From assembly GCF_002163675.1 (NCBI RefSeq), contig NZ_CP019334.1:2771501-2835500 (forward strand): a DNA stretch of 64,000 nucleotides. Direction: 5' to 3'. The position numbers were made by a program, and so were the translations under genes. Below the pieces are notes generated by a model. That model searched no databases. It saw only the letters and a list, made by a program, of their open reading frames with translations, and was not told where the DNA came from. Every line of letters begins with the position of its first letter. The first letter of the stretch is position 1. Shown piece by piece: positions 17,202 through 25,270 of the stretch. This DNA comes from Polaribacter sp. SA4-12 (GTDB lineage: Bacteria > Bacteroidota > Bacteroidia > Flavobacteriales > Flavobacteriaceae).

Positions 17202-18443
17202 ATGCTAAATAAAGAGCAAGATATTTTTAACGTACTTTTTGAAGCAGTCTCTGAAGGTGTTGTGGTTGTTGATGATCAGCAAAAAATAGTTTCTGTAAAT
17301 ACTTCTGTAGAAAAAATGTTTGGTTATGAGAAAGATGAACTTGTTAAACAAAAATTAGATATTTTAATTCCTAAAAATTATCATGCTGGTCATGGAGCTC
17401 ATTTTAATGGGTTTATGAAAAATAAGGAAAAAAGGCAGATGGGAAATGGGAGAGATCTTTATGGTGCTCGAAAAAACGGAGATGTTTTTCCTTTAGAAGC
17501 AGGTTTAAATCCGTTTGAAATTTACGGAAAAACGTTTGTAATGGCTTTAGTTATAGATATTTCTGTTAGAAAACAACAAGAACAAGAAATCTATAAATTA
17601 AATGAAGAGCTAGAAAAGAAGGTTAATGAAAGAACAAAAGAGTTAAGTAAAACCGTTAATGAGTTAAAGGTTGTAAATGTTGAGTTAGATGAAGAAAACC
17701 AAAAAAGAATTGAAGCGGAGAATCAAATAAAAGATGCTCTAAAGAAAGAAAAAGAATTGAATGAATTAAAGACAAAGTTTTTGTCGTTAGTTTCTCATGA
17801 ATTTAAGACACCTTTAAGTGGTATTTTAACATCTACAATGTTGTTGGGTAAGTATAAATTAGCGGAACAACAAGAAAAAAGAGATAAGCATTTAGAAACT
17901 ATTACCAATAAAGTTCATTATTTAAATAATATTCTAAATGACTTTTTATCTGTCGAAAAATTAGAAACAGGTAAAATAAATTATAAATTTCAAACATTTA
18001 AACTAAGTAAAGTTGTAGATGAGGTAATTTATAATGCAAATATGCTTTTAAAAGGAGGACAAAGAATTAAATATCCAGAGGATATAGGCGAACTTTCTTT
18101 AACGCAAGATGAAAAAACAATAGAACTAGCTTTATCTAATTTAGTAAATAATGCTATTAAATATTCGCCAGAAAATACAGAGATTAACATCAACATACAA
18201 CAAGATAATAAGTTTACTACTTTTAAGATTATAGATAAAGGAATTGGAATTCCGAAAGCAGATCAGAAAAATATATTTAATCGTTATTTTAGAGCAGAAA
18301 ATGCTTTATTAAGTCAAGGAACAGGAATTGGTTTAAATATTATTAAAAGCCATTTAGAAAATTTAGGAGGAACTATTACCTTTGAAAGCGAAGAGAATGT
18401 AGGTTCTACTTTTACGATGAAGATTATTAATAAAGCAAAATGA
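17202..18443 (+). CDS. Soluble PAS-domain sensor histidine kinase
   Basis: A 413-residue kinase without membrane segments. Order: PAS domain (about 8-125), coiled coil (126-185), dimerisation/phosphoacceptor region with His199 in SLVSHEFKTPLSG, and ATPase domain (about 285-412) with N box NLVNNAIKYSPE, G1 DKGIGIP and G2 GTGIGLNI. The PAS domain is of the FixL type: His64 in KNYHAGHGAHF aligns with the haem ligand of FixL and Arg84 in GNGRDLYG with its distal arginine. This fit is also seen in many PAS domains without haem, so oxygen sensing is only a hypothesis. The gene overlaps the regulator by 4 bases (ATGA). Confidence 0.9.
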   Translation: MLNKEQDIFNVLFEAVSEGVVVVDDQQKIVSVNTSVEKMFGYEKDELVKQKLDILIPKNYHAGHGAHFNGFMKNKEKRQMGNGRDLYGARKNGDVFPLEAGLNPFEIYGKTFVMALVIDISVRKQQEQEIYKLNEELEKKVNERTKELSKTVNELKVVNVELDEENQKRIEAENQIKDALKKEKELNELKTKFLSLVSHEFKTPLSGILTSTMLLGKYKLAEQQEKRDKHLETITNKVHYLNNILNDFLSVEKLETGKINYKFQTFKLSKVVDEVIYNANMLLKGGQRIKYPEDIGELSLTQDEKTIELALSNLVNNAIKYSPENTEININIQQDNKFTTFKIIDKGIGIPKADQKNIFNRYFRAENALLSQGTGIGLNIIKSHLENLGGTITFESEENVGSTFTMKIINKAK

Positions 18444-19489
18444 GAAAAATACTATTAATTGAGGATGATGTAGTTTTAAGAGAAAACACTTCAGAACTTT
18501 TAGAATTATCAAACTACGAGGTTGTTAATGCACCCAATGGTAAAATTGGTGTAGAAGTAGCAAAAGAAACATTGCCAGACATTATTGTTTGTGATATTAT
18601 GATGCCAGAACTAGATGGTTATGGTGTGCTAGAAGCTTTAACTAAAAACGAAAGTACCCAACATATTCCTTTTATATTTTTATCTGCAAAAACAGAAAGA
18701 AAAGATGTTAGAAAAGGAATGGATTTAGGAGCTGATGACTATATAACGAAACCTTTTAGCGAAGACGAATTGATAAGCGCTATAGAAAGTAGGTTAGCAA
18801 AAGCATCCATCCTAAAAGATCTTAGAGAAAAAAAAGACGAAAATAAAGAAGATACAGAAGCCTTAAGAAGTCTTAATGATTTAAAAAATTATTTTGAAGA
18901 TAATGGAGAAACTTTTCGTTATGCTAAAGAAACAAGTATATATAAAGAAGGTAAAAACTCTAATTATATTTATTTAATAACTAGTGGACTCATAAAATGC
19001 CATAAGTTAGACGAGCAAGGAAAACAACTTACTACTGCTTTGTATAAAGAAGACGATCTGTTTGGTTACACATCTTTTAGTCAAAATTTAGCGTATCAAG
19101 AATCTGCAACTACAATTCAGGAAACAGAATTAGTAGGTCTTTCTAAAAAAGCACTAACAAACGTTTTAGATAAAAACCATAAAGTAACTTTAGAATTAAT
19201 AGAGTTGTTAACAGAAGATTTGGCAATTGTAAAAGACCAACTTTTACAAATGGCTTATAGTTCTGTAAGTAAAAAGACAGCAAATACAATTTTAATGTTT
19301 GCAGAAAAACTAAATCGAAAACCAGAAGAGCAAATAAAAATTTCTAGAAACGATTTAGCTAGTGTTGCTGGTATTGCAACAGAAACATTAATTAGAACAA
19401 TGTCTAGCTTTAAAAAACAAGGTATCATTGAGATTGAAGGCAGAACTATTAGAATTTTAGACCTAGAAAAACTAAAAGAAATCTGCTGA
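18440..19489 (+). CDS. Response regulator with CRP/FNR output domain (REC-cNMP-HTH)
   Basis: A 349-residue regulator: receiver domain (1-122) with acidic pair Glu8/Asp9/Asp10, phosphoacceptor Asp52 in IVCDIMMPELDG, Ser82 and Lys104 in ITKPF; linker; cyclic-nucleotide-binding-type beta barrel (about 150-265); and a CRP-type winged helix (about 295-345). The recognition helix reads GIATETLIRTMSSFKKQG, with the Glu and Arg that contact TGA half-sites in FNR and CRP. It lacks the Cys cluster of FNR, so its signal should come by phosphorylation from the kinase. It is the natural candidate for the TGAT-N4-ATCA operators on both sides. Confidence 0.93.
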   Translation: MRKILLIEDDVVLRENTSELLELSNYEVVNAPNGKIGVEVAKETLPDIIVCDIMMPELDGYGVLEALTKNESTQHIPFIFLSAKTERKDVRKGMDLGADDYITKPFSEDELISAIESRLAKASILKDLREKKDENKEDTEALRSLNDLKNYFEDNGETFRYAKETSIYKEGKNSNYIYLITSGLIKCHKLDEQGKQLTTALYKEDDLFGYTSFSQNLAYQESATTIQETELVGLSKKALTNVLDKNHKVTLELIELLTEDLAIVKDQLLQMAYSSVSKKTANTILMFAEKLNRKPEEQIKISRNDLASVAGIATETLIRTMSSFKKQGIIEIEGRTIRILDLEKLKEIC

Positions 19490-19511
19490 TATTGATATAA
19501 TTACGGTCGAT

Positions 19512-19555
19512 ATGACCAATATCATTTTTTAAAATGCCCTATAACTATAAATTTG
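19512..19555 (+). promoter_or_regulatory. FNR/CRP-like operator plus perfect -7 box of the first USP gene
   Basis: Operator ATGACCAATATCAT (19512-19525) and box TAAATTTG, a perfect TAnnTTTG (19548-19555), 36.5 bp from centre to box end. The start near 19560 gives an 18-base leader. Confidence 0.78.
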
Positions 19556-19577
19556 TCTATTACAAAGATGAATTTTA

Positions 19578-20420
19578 ATGAAAACTATTTTATTACCTAC
19601 AGACTTTTCAGACAATTCTTGGAATGCTATTGAGTACGCTTTAAATTTTTATAAAGACTCAGTTTGCAATTTTTATTTATTACATGTACTTAGATTAAGT
19701 AATGCTGTAACAGAAGATTATTTATATTCTTCTGCTCAAGATGTTCTTGTTGATACAGATGTGCAACAAGCCAAAAAGCAATTAAAAACAATTCTAAAGA
19801 AAATATCAGAAAAATTTCCTAATAGTAAAAAACATAAATTTTACACCTTAGCAGATAGCAATTTCTTTATTGAATCTATAAGAAAACATATAGAAGAAAA
19901 AAAAGTTGATGTAATTGTTATGGGAACAAAAGGAGCAAGTGGATTAAGTAAATTCATTATTGGTAGTAATACAGGAGATGTTATTACTCAAGTAAAATGT
20001 ACAACGTTGGTTGTGCCTGAAAATGCAAAATTTAATAAGATAGAAGAGGTAGCGTTTCCTACAGATTTTTCATTATCTAATGGTTTACATGTTTTACAAC
20101 CGATAACAGAAATATTAGATAAAAATAAAGCGTGTTTAAAAATATTAAATATTACTAAAAAATCTTCTAAATTAAACCCTCAACAACAAAAAAGCAAAGA
20201 ATTACTAGAAGATTATTTTTATAATTACTCACATAGTTTTCATTTTTTAACAAACAAAAAAGTAGAAGATGCTGTACAGGGTTTTGTTAAAAACAGAAAT
20301 ATCAATATGATTGCCATGGTAGCAAAAAACCTTAATTATTTTCAACAAATACTATTTCACAATAAAGTTGAAGAAATTAGTTATCATACAGATATTCCAT
20401 TTTTGGTACTACATGAATAA
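19578..20420 (+). CDS. Universal stress protein, two tandem Usp domains
   Basis: A 280-residue cytosolic protein of two Usp folds. The first (about 1-150) begins MKTILLPTDFSDNSWNAI and has the ATP-binding motif GTKG-x9-GS (GTKGASGLSKFIIGS) followed by TLVVPE. The second (about 155-280) begins with VAFPTDFSL but has lost the glycine motif, so only one nucleotide site per chain is likely. Such proteins promote survival under starvation or low oxygen. It has its own FNR-like promoter and is followed 12 bases later by a small membrane protein. Confidence 0.93.
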   Translation: MKTILLPTDFSDNSWNAIEYALNFYKDSVCNFYLLHVLRLSNAVTEDYLYSSAQDVLVDTDVQQAKKQLKTILKKISEKFPNSKKHKFYTLADSNFFIESIRKHIEEKKVDVIVMGTKGASGLSKFIIGSNTGDVITQVKCTTLVVPENAKFNKIEEVAFPTDFSLSNGLHVLQPITEILDKNKACLKILNITKKSSKLNPQQQKSKELLEDYFYNYSHSFHFLTNKKVEDAVQGFVKNRNINMIAMVAKNLNYFQQILFHNKVEEISYHTDIPFLVLHE

Positions 20421-20432
20421 AAACAATAAGTT

Positions 20433-20819
20433 ATGGATAATTCAATTTTTTTAGCAAAGTTTTGGGGATATTATTTACTTATTTTTTTCGTTATACTGAG
20501 TTTTAATCCCAAGAGAATAAGACAAATATTTAATGATTTAGAGGATCAAAAATTTCTAATCATTTTATCATTTTTATCAATTATTATAGGGTTGATAAAT
20601 ATTTTATTCCATAATATTTGGGAATCTAATTGGAAACTTATAATTACATTAATTGGTTGGATTGCATTGCTTATAGGGTTGTTCCTTTTTATTTTTCCGA
20701 AACAAACAATAAATTGGTTAAAATTTATAAACATAAAATTTGTACAAGTAATATATACACTACTTTTTCTGATAGGATTATACCTATTAAATATAGCTTA
20801 TGCTATCGTTCTAATTTAA
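20433..20819 (+). CDS. Small four-helix membrane protein
   Basis: A 128-residue protein with four hydrophobic segments (about 8-26, 41-63, 67-91 and 102-127) and short loops. No family is recognised. It begins 12 bases after the USP stop and so belongs to that transcript. A role in the membrane during stress is inferred from location only. Confidence 0.65.
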   Translation: MDNSIFLAKFWGYYLLIFFVILSFNPKRIRQIFNDLEDQKFLIILSFLSIIIGLINILFHNIWESNWKLIITLIGWIALLIGLFLFIFPKQTINWLKFINIKFVQVIYTLLFLIGLYLLNIAYAIVLI

Positions 20820-20830
20820 TCAAAAAATTA

Positions 20831-20893
20831 TTCCTCTAGGCTTCTGCCCGAGGTTTCTATTGAAATTGTCATTTCCGTAAAAACGGGAATCTA
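20831..20893. repeat. Dispersed intergenic repeat / hairpin
   Basis: Two hairpins follow each other: TTCCTCTAGG/CCCGAGG (about 20831-20852), which may also terminate the USP transcript, and ATTTCCGT/ACGGGAAT (about 20871-20890), part of the widespread GTCATTTCCGT..ACGGGAATCT repeat type. Confidence 0.6.
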
Positions 20894-20916
20894 TAATAAC
20901 TTAAAACACCATAAAG

Positions 20917-21219
20917 ATGAAAGTAAATATTCAGTTTGTTAACATGTCTACAAGTGAAACTATGGAAGCTTATACTTTAAGTAAGTTAGATAGTTTGGTT
21001 AAAAAATTTGATAAAATTATTAAAGCAAACGTGTTCTTTAAAAAAGAAAATGACTCTAAAGATAAAGGGGTAATTTGTGAAATAGAGTTAAGCGCACCAG
21101 GACCAAGGTTGTTTGCTTCTTCTAATGAGAAAAATTATGAACTTGCTGTAAAAAACACCATAAAAGATTTACAAATACAATTAAAAAAGAGAAAAGGAAT
21201 TACAAAACCTTATATGTAA
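20917..21219 (+). CDS. hpf: Ribosome hibernation promoting factor (HPF/RaiA family)
   Basis: A 100-residue short-form protein: KVNIQFVNMSTSETMEAYTLSKLDSLVKKFDKIIKANVFFKKEN at the start and GPRLFASSNEKNYELAVKNTIKDLQIQLKKRKG towards the end have the basic alpha/beta pattern that binds the 30S decoding region. It inactivates or dimerises ribosomes to save energy in stationary phase or low oxygen. No exact FNR-like operator was found in front; the upstream region is filled by the repeat. Its place among USP genes supports co-function. Confidence 0.9.
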   Translation: MKVNIQFVNMSTSETMEAYTLSKLDSLVKKFDKIIKANVFFKKENDSKDKGVICEIELSAPGPRLFASSNEKNYELAVKNTIKDLQIQLKKRKGITKPYM

Positions 21220-21266
21220 ATTAAATACAGGTTTAAATATTCATTAATTAAAAAAACTTTCTTAAT

Positions 21267-21310
21267 CTGATGAATGTCATTGTCTTATTGTAAATATAGG
21301 TGTAGCTTTA
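21267..21310 (+). promoter_or_regulatory. FNR/CRP-like operator plus -7 box of the second USP operon
   Basis: Operator CTGATGAATGTCAT (21267-21280) and box TAGCTTTA (21303-21310), 36.5 bp apart as elsewhere. The start near 21315 lies 19 bases before the ATG at 21334, which settles the start codon against an upstream ATG at 21274. Confidence 0.78.
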
Positions 21311-21333
21311 GGTACGCCTTAAATATACTTACA

Positions 21334-22182
21334 ATGAAAAAGATATTAATTCCTATCGATTTTTCAGAAAATGCAATAAATGCTATCAATTATGCTTTTG
21401 CATTATTTAAAGATGAGTTCTGCAAGTTTTATATTTTACATGCATATCAAGAAGATATTTATTTAGGTAAACCTCCTATTACTAAAGAAGTCATTAAAGA
21501 GGTTATTAGAACTGTAGGTAAAGACTCTCAATTACAACTAAAAAACACGCTAAAGCTAATTAAGAAGCTTTCGCCAAATTCTAAACATGTGTTTAAAATT
21601 TTATCTGCCAATAACATTCTTGTTGATGAGGCAGATAAAGTTGTGGATGAAAAAAATATAGATCTCATTATTATGGGAACTCATGGTAAAACAAATGATA
21701 AAGAACGAACCTTTGGAAGCCATACTTTACAGGTTTTAAAATATGTTAAATGCCCTGTTTTGGTTATTCCAGAAAATTATTCTTATAAAAAACCAAATCA
21801 TATTCTTTTTGCTACAGATTATAGCATGCCTTATCAACAAAGAGAGTTAGAGCTTTTAAATAAAATTGCTTTAGATAATAGTGCTATAGTAGATATACTC
21901 CACATTTCAGACGATAATTATTTATCTCTTAGACAAGAAGCCAACCGATCTTTTATTAAAGAAAATCTAAGAAATAGAAAGGTTCATTTTAAAATTACAA
22001 AAGATAAAAATATTGCAAACGAAATTTACTCGTACATAAAAAATTATGAAACAGATATTCTAGTTATGATAAATAGAAGACATTCTTTTTTAGAAAATAT
22101 TCTATTTCAAGATAATGTAGATAAAATAAGTTTATCCATAGATATTCCTTTTTTGGCGTTACAAAATATGAGACGGAATTAA
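21334..22182 (+). CDS. Universal stress protein, two tandem Usp domains
   Basis: A 282-residue protein beginning MKKILIPIDFSENAINAI. The first Usp domain has GTHG-x9-GS (GTHGKTNDKERTFGS) followed by CPVLVIPE; the second begins ILFATDYS and lacks the glycine motif. The start at 21334 is taken because a longer reading from 21274 would begin inside the promoter. It is followed after 21 bases by another USP, in one operon. Confidence 0.93.
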   Translation: MKKILIPIDFSENAINAINYAFALFKDEFCKFYILHAYQEDIYLGKPPITKEVIKEVIRTVGKDSQLQLKNTLKLIKKLSPNSKHVFKILSANNILVDEADKVVDEKNIDLIIMGTHGKTNDKERTFGSHTLQVLKYVKCPVLVIPENYSYKKPNHILFATDYSMPYQQRELELLNKIALDNSAIVDILHISDDNYLSLRQEANRSFIKENLRNRKVHFKITKDKNIANEIYSYIKNYETDILVMINRRHSFLENILFQDNVDKISLSIDIPFLALQNMRRN

Positions 22183-22203
22183 TAAATTATTAAAACATAT
22201 ATC

Positions 22204-23043
22204 ATGAAAAATATACTTTTACCTACCGATTTTTCAGATAATTCATGGAATGCAATTCAATATGCAATTGAATTATTTAAAGATGAAAAATGTAATTTCT
22301 TTTTACTGAATACATATACTCCAATGATTTATAATTTAGAGTATACTTCTAGGTTTGGCTTGGTTGAAGTAATGAGAGATATATCAAAAAAGAACATAAA
22401 TGATATTCAGCAAAGAATTGAAAGTAAATTTAAGAATCCTAATCACAATTATAATCAAATCTCTTCATTTAACACCTTAACAAATGAGATACAACAGCTT
22501 CATGAAGGAAATGTAATGGATCTTATTGTTATGGGAACCAAAGGAGCAACTGGTTTAGGCGAAATTTTATTTGGATCTAATACTGTACATGTAATTAAAA
22601 GCGCAAAATGTCCTGTGTTAGCAATACCTAGTGATTTTATTTTTGAACCTCCGAATGAAATTTTATTTCCATCAGATTATGATGTTTCTTTTAATGAAAA
22701 TCGTGTAAAGCAAATTATAGATATAGCTGTTACTCATAATTCAAGAATCAATATTTTAAATGTTTCTGATGGGTATGAATTATCTGATGAACAAGAAGAA
22801 AATAAACAAAAATTAGCCAAGTTATTCAAAAATGTTACCCATTTATTTCATAGCGTAAATAATGAAAGTGTAACAGGAGCAATTTCTGAATTTCAATTAA
22901 GTAGGCAAATTAACTTGTTAGTTATGATTAATAATAAACATTCTTTTTTCGAAAATCTATTTTTTAAATCAAAAATTAATCAAATAGGCTTTCATTTAAA
23001 TACCCCTTTTTTAGTAATTCCTTCAGGGACAAAAAAGAACTAA
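22204..23043 (+). CDS. Universal stress protein, two tandem Usp domains
   Basis: A 279-residue protein beginning MKNILLPTDFSDNSWNAI, very similar at the start to the 19578 copy. ATP motif GTKGATGLGEILFGS in the first domain, CPVLAIPSD at its end; the second domain starts ILFPSDYD and is degenerate. Second gene of the USP operon. The paralogy of these genes points to local duplications. Confidence 0.92.
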   Translation: MKNILLPTDFSDNSWNAIQYAIELFKDEKCNFFLLNTYTPMIYNLEYTSRFGLVEVMRDISKKNINDIQQRIESKFKNPNHNYNQISSFNTLTNEIQQLHEGNVMDLIVMGTKGATGLGEILFGSNTVHVIKSAKCPVLAIPSDFIFEPPNEILFPSDYDVSFNENRVKQIIDIAVTHNSRINILNVSDGYELSDEQEENKQKLAKLFKNVTHLFHSVNNESVTGAISEFQLSRQINLLVMINNKHSFFENLFFKSKINQIGFHLNTPFLVIPSGTKKN

Positions 23044-23044
23044 A

Positions 23045-23088
23045 CTGATTGAGGTCATTTTGTTTTTTTTAATCATTAGTTAATTTTA
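23045..23088 (+). promoter_or_regulatory. FNR/CRP-like operator plus -7 box of the fourth USP operon
   Basis: Operator CTGATTGAGGTCAT (23045-23058) starts just after the previous stop; box TAATTTTA (23081-23088), spacing 36.5 bp. The predicted start near 23093 gives a 22-base leader. Confidence 0.76.
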
Positions 23089-23114
23089 TACCAGAATCTA
23101 TAACAAAACAAATT

Positions 23115-23969
23115 ATGAAACGGAGAATATTATTACCAACAGACTTTTCAAAAAATTCATGGCATGCTATAAAGTATGCTTTAGAGCTTTATAAAAATGA
23201 TCATTGTAATTTTTATCTTTTAAATGTTTTTTACGCTACAGGAAATATAATGGAAAGTCTTGCTCGTTTAGAACCTGGAAGCGAGTTATACGAAGCAGCA
23301 AAATCTGAATCTGAAAAAGGCTTAAATAAAATTATTGATTTACTTGATGTACAGGGATATAATAACCCTAATCATCATATTGAAACAATTTCAACTTTTA
23401 ATAACCCATTACAAGCAATTAAGAATATTGTTGAAACCAAAGATATTGAAATGATAGTAATGGGTACTAAAGGAGCAAGCAATTCTAGAGGGATAGCTTA
23501 TGGAAGTACAGCAATTTATGTGATGGAAAAAGTTAGAAATTGCCCCGTAATTGTTGTTCCAAAAGAAGCAAAACATAATTTACCTAAAGAGATTGTATTT
23601 CCAACAAGTTATAAAACACATTATAAAAGACGTGAGTTAAATTATTTAATAGAAATAGCTGTAAAATGCGACGCGAAAATTGAAGTATTACATGTTTCTG
23701 AAGGAAGAAAACTAGATAAAAACCAAGAAGAGCATAAGGAAATGCTTAAAGAAATTTTTGAAGATGTACCTCATTCTTTTCACGAATTAAGTATTAATTC
23801 ATTAGAGTCTGCAATTAGCATTTTTGTAGAAAGTAGAGATGCTGATATGGTTGCATTTATAAATAAAAAACATATTTTCTTTAGTAGTAAATTAACACAA
23901 CCATTAGTTAAAGAAATGGGTTTTAATTCTAAAGTTCCGGTACTTGTAATGCACGATTTAAGAAACTAA
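23115..23969 (+). CDS. Universal stress protein, two tandem Usp domains
   Basis: A 284-residue protein beginning MKRRILLPTDFSKNSWHAI. The first domain has GTKGASNSRGIAYGS and CPVIVVPKE; the second, starting IVFPTSYK, lacks the ATP motif. Downstream, five or more genes follow in the same direction with small gaps, so the FNR-like promoter may drive a long operon up to about 27.1 kb. Confidence 0.92.
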   Translation: MKRRILLPTDFSKNSWHAIKYALELYKNDHCNFYLLNVFYATGNIMESLARLEPGSELYEAAKSESEKGLNKIIDLLDVQGYNNPNHHIETISTFNNPLQAIKNIVETKDIEMIVMGTKGASNSRGIAYGSTAIYVMEKVRNCPVIVVPKEAKHNLPKEIVFPTSYKTHYKRRELNYLIEIAVKCDAKIEVLHVSEGRKLDKNQEEHKEMLKEIFEDVPHSFHELSINSLESAISIFVESRDADMVAFINKKHIFFSSKLTQPLVKEMGFNSKVPVLVMHDLRN

Positions 23970-23980
23970 AAACAGATAAG

Positions 23981-24388
23981 ATGAAAAACATAGGAATTTG
24001 GTTAGACAAAGACAAAGCACTTATTTTTAAATTAACAGATGATATGGAAGTGTTTGAAACAATTATATCGAACATAGAAAACTTTCATATTCATGGAGGA
24101 TCTGGAACACGTTTTAAAGGAGGACCTCAAGATGTAATACAGGATAGTAAATATTTAGAAAGAGAAAAGCATCAATTTAAAGCATATTTTAAAGAAATAG
24201 CTTTAGAAATAGAAAATGCAGATGGAATTCTAATTTTTGGACCAGCAGAAGCAAAAGATAAATTAAAAAAAGAATTAGAAGACTCTTATAAAGATATTAA
24301 TGCAAAAGTAAAAGCTGTTCAAATAGCAGATAGTATGACAGACAATCAAGTAAAAGCATGGGTTAGAGATTTCTTTAAATCGAACTAG
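23981..24388 (+). CDS. Conserved protein with eRF1-like (baeRF-type) features
   Basis: A 135-residue cytosolic protein. It starts IGIWLDKDKALIFKL, has a Gly-rich stretch HIHGGSGTRFKGG (about 37-49), a charged helix KYLEREKHQFKAYFKEIA and a strand-turn ILIFGPAEAKDKLKKEL (about 86-102), a pattern recalling the second domain of eRF1/Pelota-like bacterial proteins. That would fit a translation-related role, but the similarity is only by eye. It lies 11 bases after a USP gene and is probably in its operon. Confidence 0.55.
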   Translation: MKNIGIWLDKDKALIFKLTDDMEVFETIISNIENFHIHGGSGTRFKGGPQDVIQDSKYLEREKHQFKAYFKEIALEIENADGILIFGPAEAKDKLKKELEDSYKDINAKVKAVQIADSMTDNQVKAWVRDFFKSN

Positions 24389-24416
24389 TTTGTTTATAAT
24401 TTTTTGATTTTTAAAT

Positions 24417-25268
24417 ATGAATGATAAAGACATAGATATCATAAAATATTCTGGAGAAAAAGTAAAGTTTTCTACTAATAAGCTATATGCTTCATTAAAA
24501 AAAACGGGTGCAGAAGATGCTATTATAAATCAAATTATAGATAAAGTAAGAGACGATTTATATCAAGGTATATCAACAAAAGAAATTTATAATAGAGCCT
24601 TTTCGTTACTCAAAAAGAAGAAAAGTTATTTTGCTTCTAAATACAAACTTAAAAAAGCTATTTACGAATTAGGACCAACTGGTTTTCCTTTTGAAAGGTT
24701 TGTTGCCTCAATTTTAAAATATTCTGGATACAACATAGAAGTAGGAACAATTTTAAACGGTAAGTGTGTTGCTCACGAAATAGATGTTATTGCAAAGAAA
24801 AACAATGAAACTACAATTGTAGAATGTAAGTTTCATGGAGAGCAAGGTCTTAATTGTAACGTTAAAGTTCCTTTATACATTAACTCTCGTTATTTAGATG
24901 TGGAGGCACAATGGGATAAAAGCACAAAAAATAAAAATAAATTAATAGAATGTTGGGTGGTAACTAATACTAGATTTACAAAAGACGCATTAGCATACGG
25001 TAAATGTTGTGGTTTGTATTTATTAAGTTGGGATTACCCAAAAGATGATGCTTTAAAAGACAGAATAGATCGTTTAGGATTGTACCCAATAACAGTATCT
25101 ACATTACTTACAAATAGAGAAAAACAGTTTTTATTAAATAGAAATATCGTTTTATGTAGAGAATTAATAAATGACGTTTTTTACTTAGACCATTTAGAGA
25201 TTTCTACAACCAGAAAAGAAAAAATATTAAATGAAATAAAGCAGTTGTGTAACGGTAAAAATCACTAA
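24417..25268 (+). CDS. ATP-cone and restriction endonuclease-like fusion protein
   Basis: A 283-residue protein with two domains. Residues about 5-85 are an ATP-cone (IIKYSGEKVKFSTNKLYASLKKTGA and GISTKEIYNRAFSLL), the nucleotide-sensing module known from ribonucleotide reductase and NrdR. Residues about 95-200 have the PD-(D/E)xK nuclease pattern: EIDVIAKKNNETTIVECKFHG with the Asp and Glu-x-Lys residues in place. The remaining part (200-283) may be helical. This suggests a nuclease regulated by ATP/dATP level. Two bases before the RNase-like gene, so both are translated together. Confidence 0.72.
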   Translation: MNDKDIDIIKYSGEKVKFSTNKLYASLKKTGAEDAIINQIIDKVRDDLYQGISTKEIYNRAFSLLKKKKSYFASKYKLKKAIYELGPTGFPFERFVASILKYSGYNIEVGTILNGKCVAHEIDVIAKKNNETTIVECKFHGEQGLNCNVKVPLYINSRYLDVEAQWDKSTKNKNKLIECWVVTNTRFTKDALAYGKCCGLYLLSWDYPKDDALKDRIDRLGLYPITVSTLLTNREKQFLLNRNIVLCRELINDVFYLDHLEISTTRKEKILNEIKQLCNGKNH

Positions 25269-25270
25269 AA

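Noticed and set aside
20861..20873. TGAAATTGTCA before hpf as a twelfth operator
   Set aside because: The spacing between half-sites is one base short and it belongs to the dispersed repeat.
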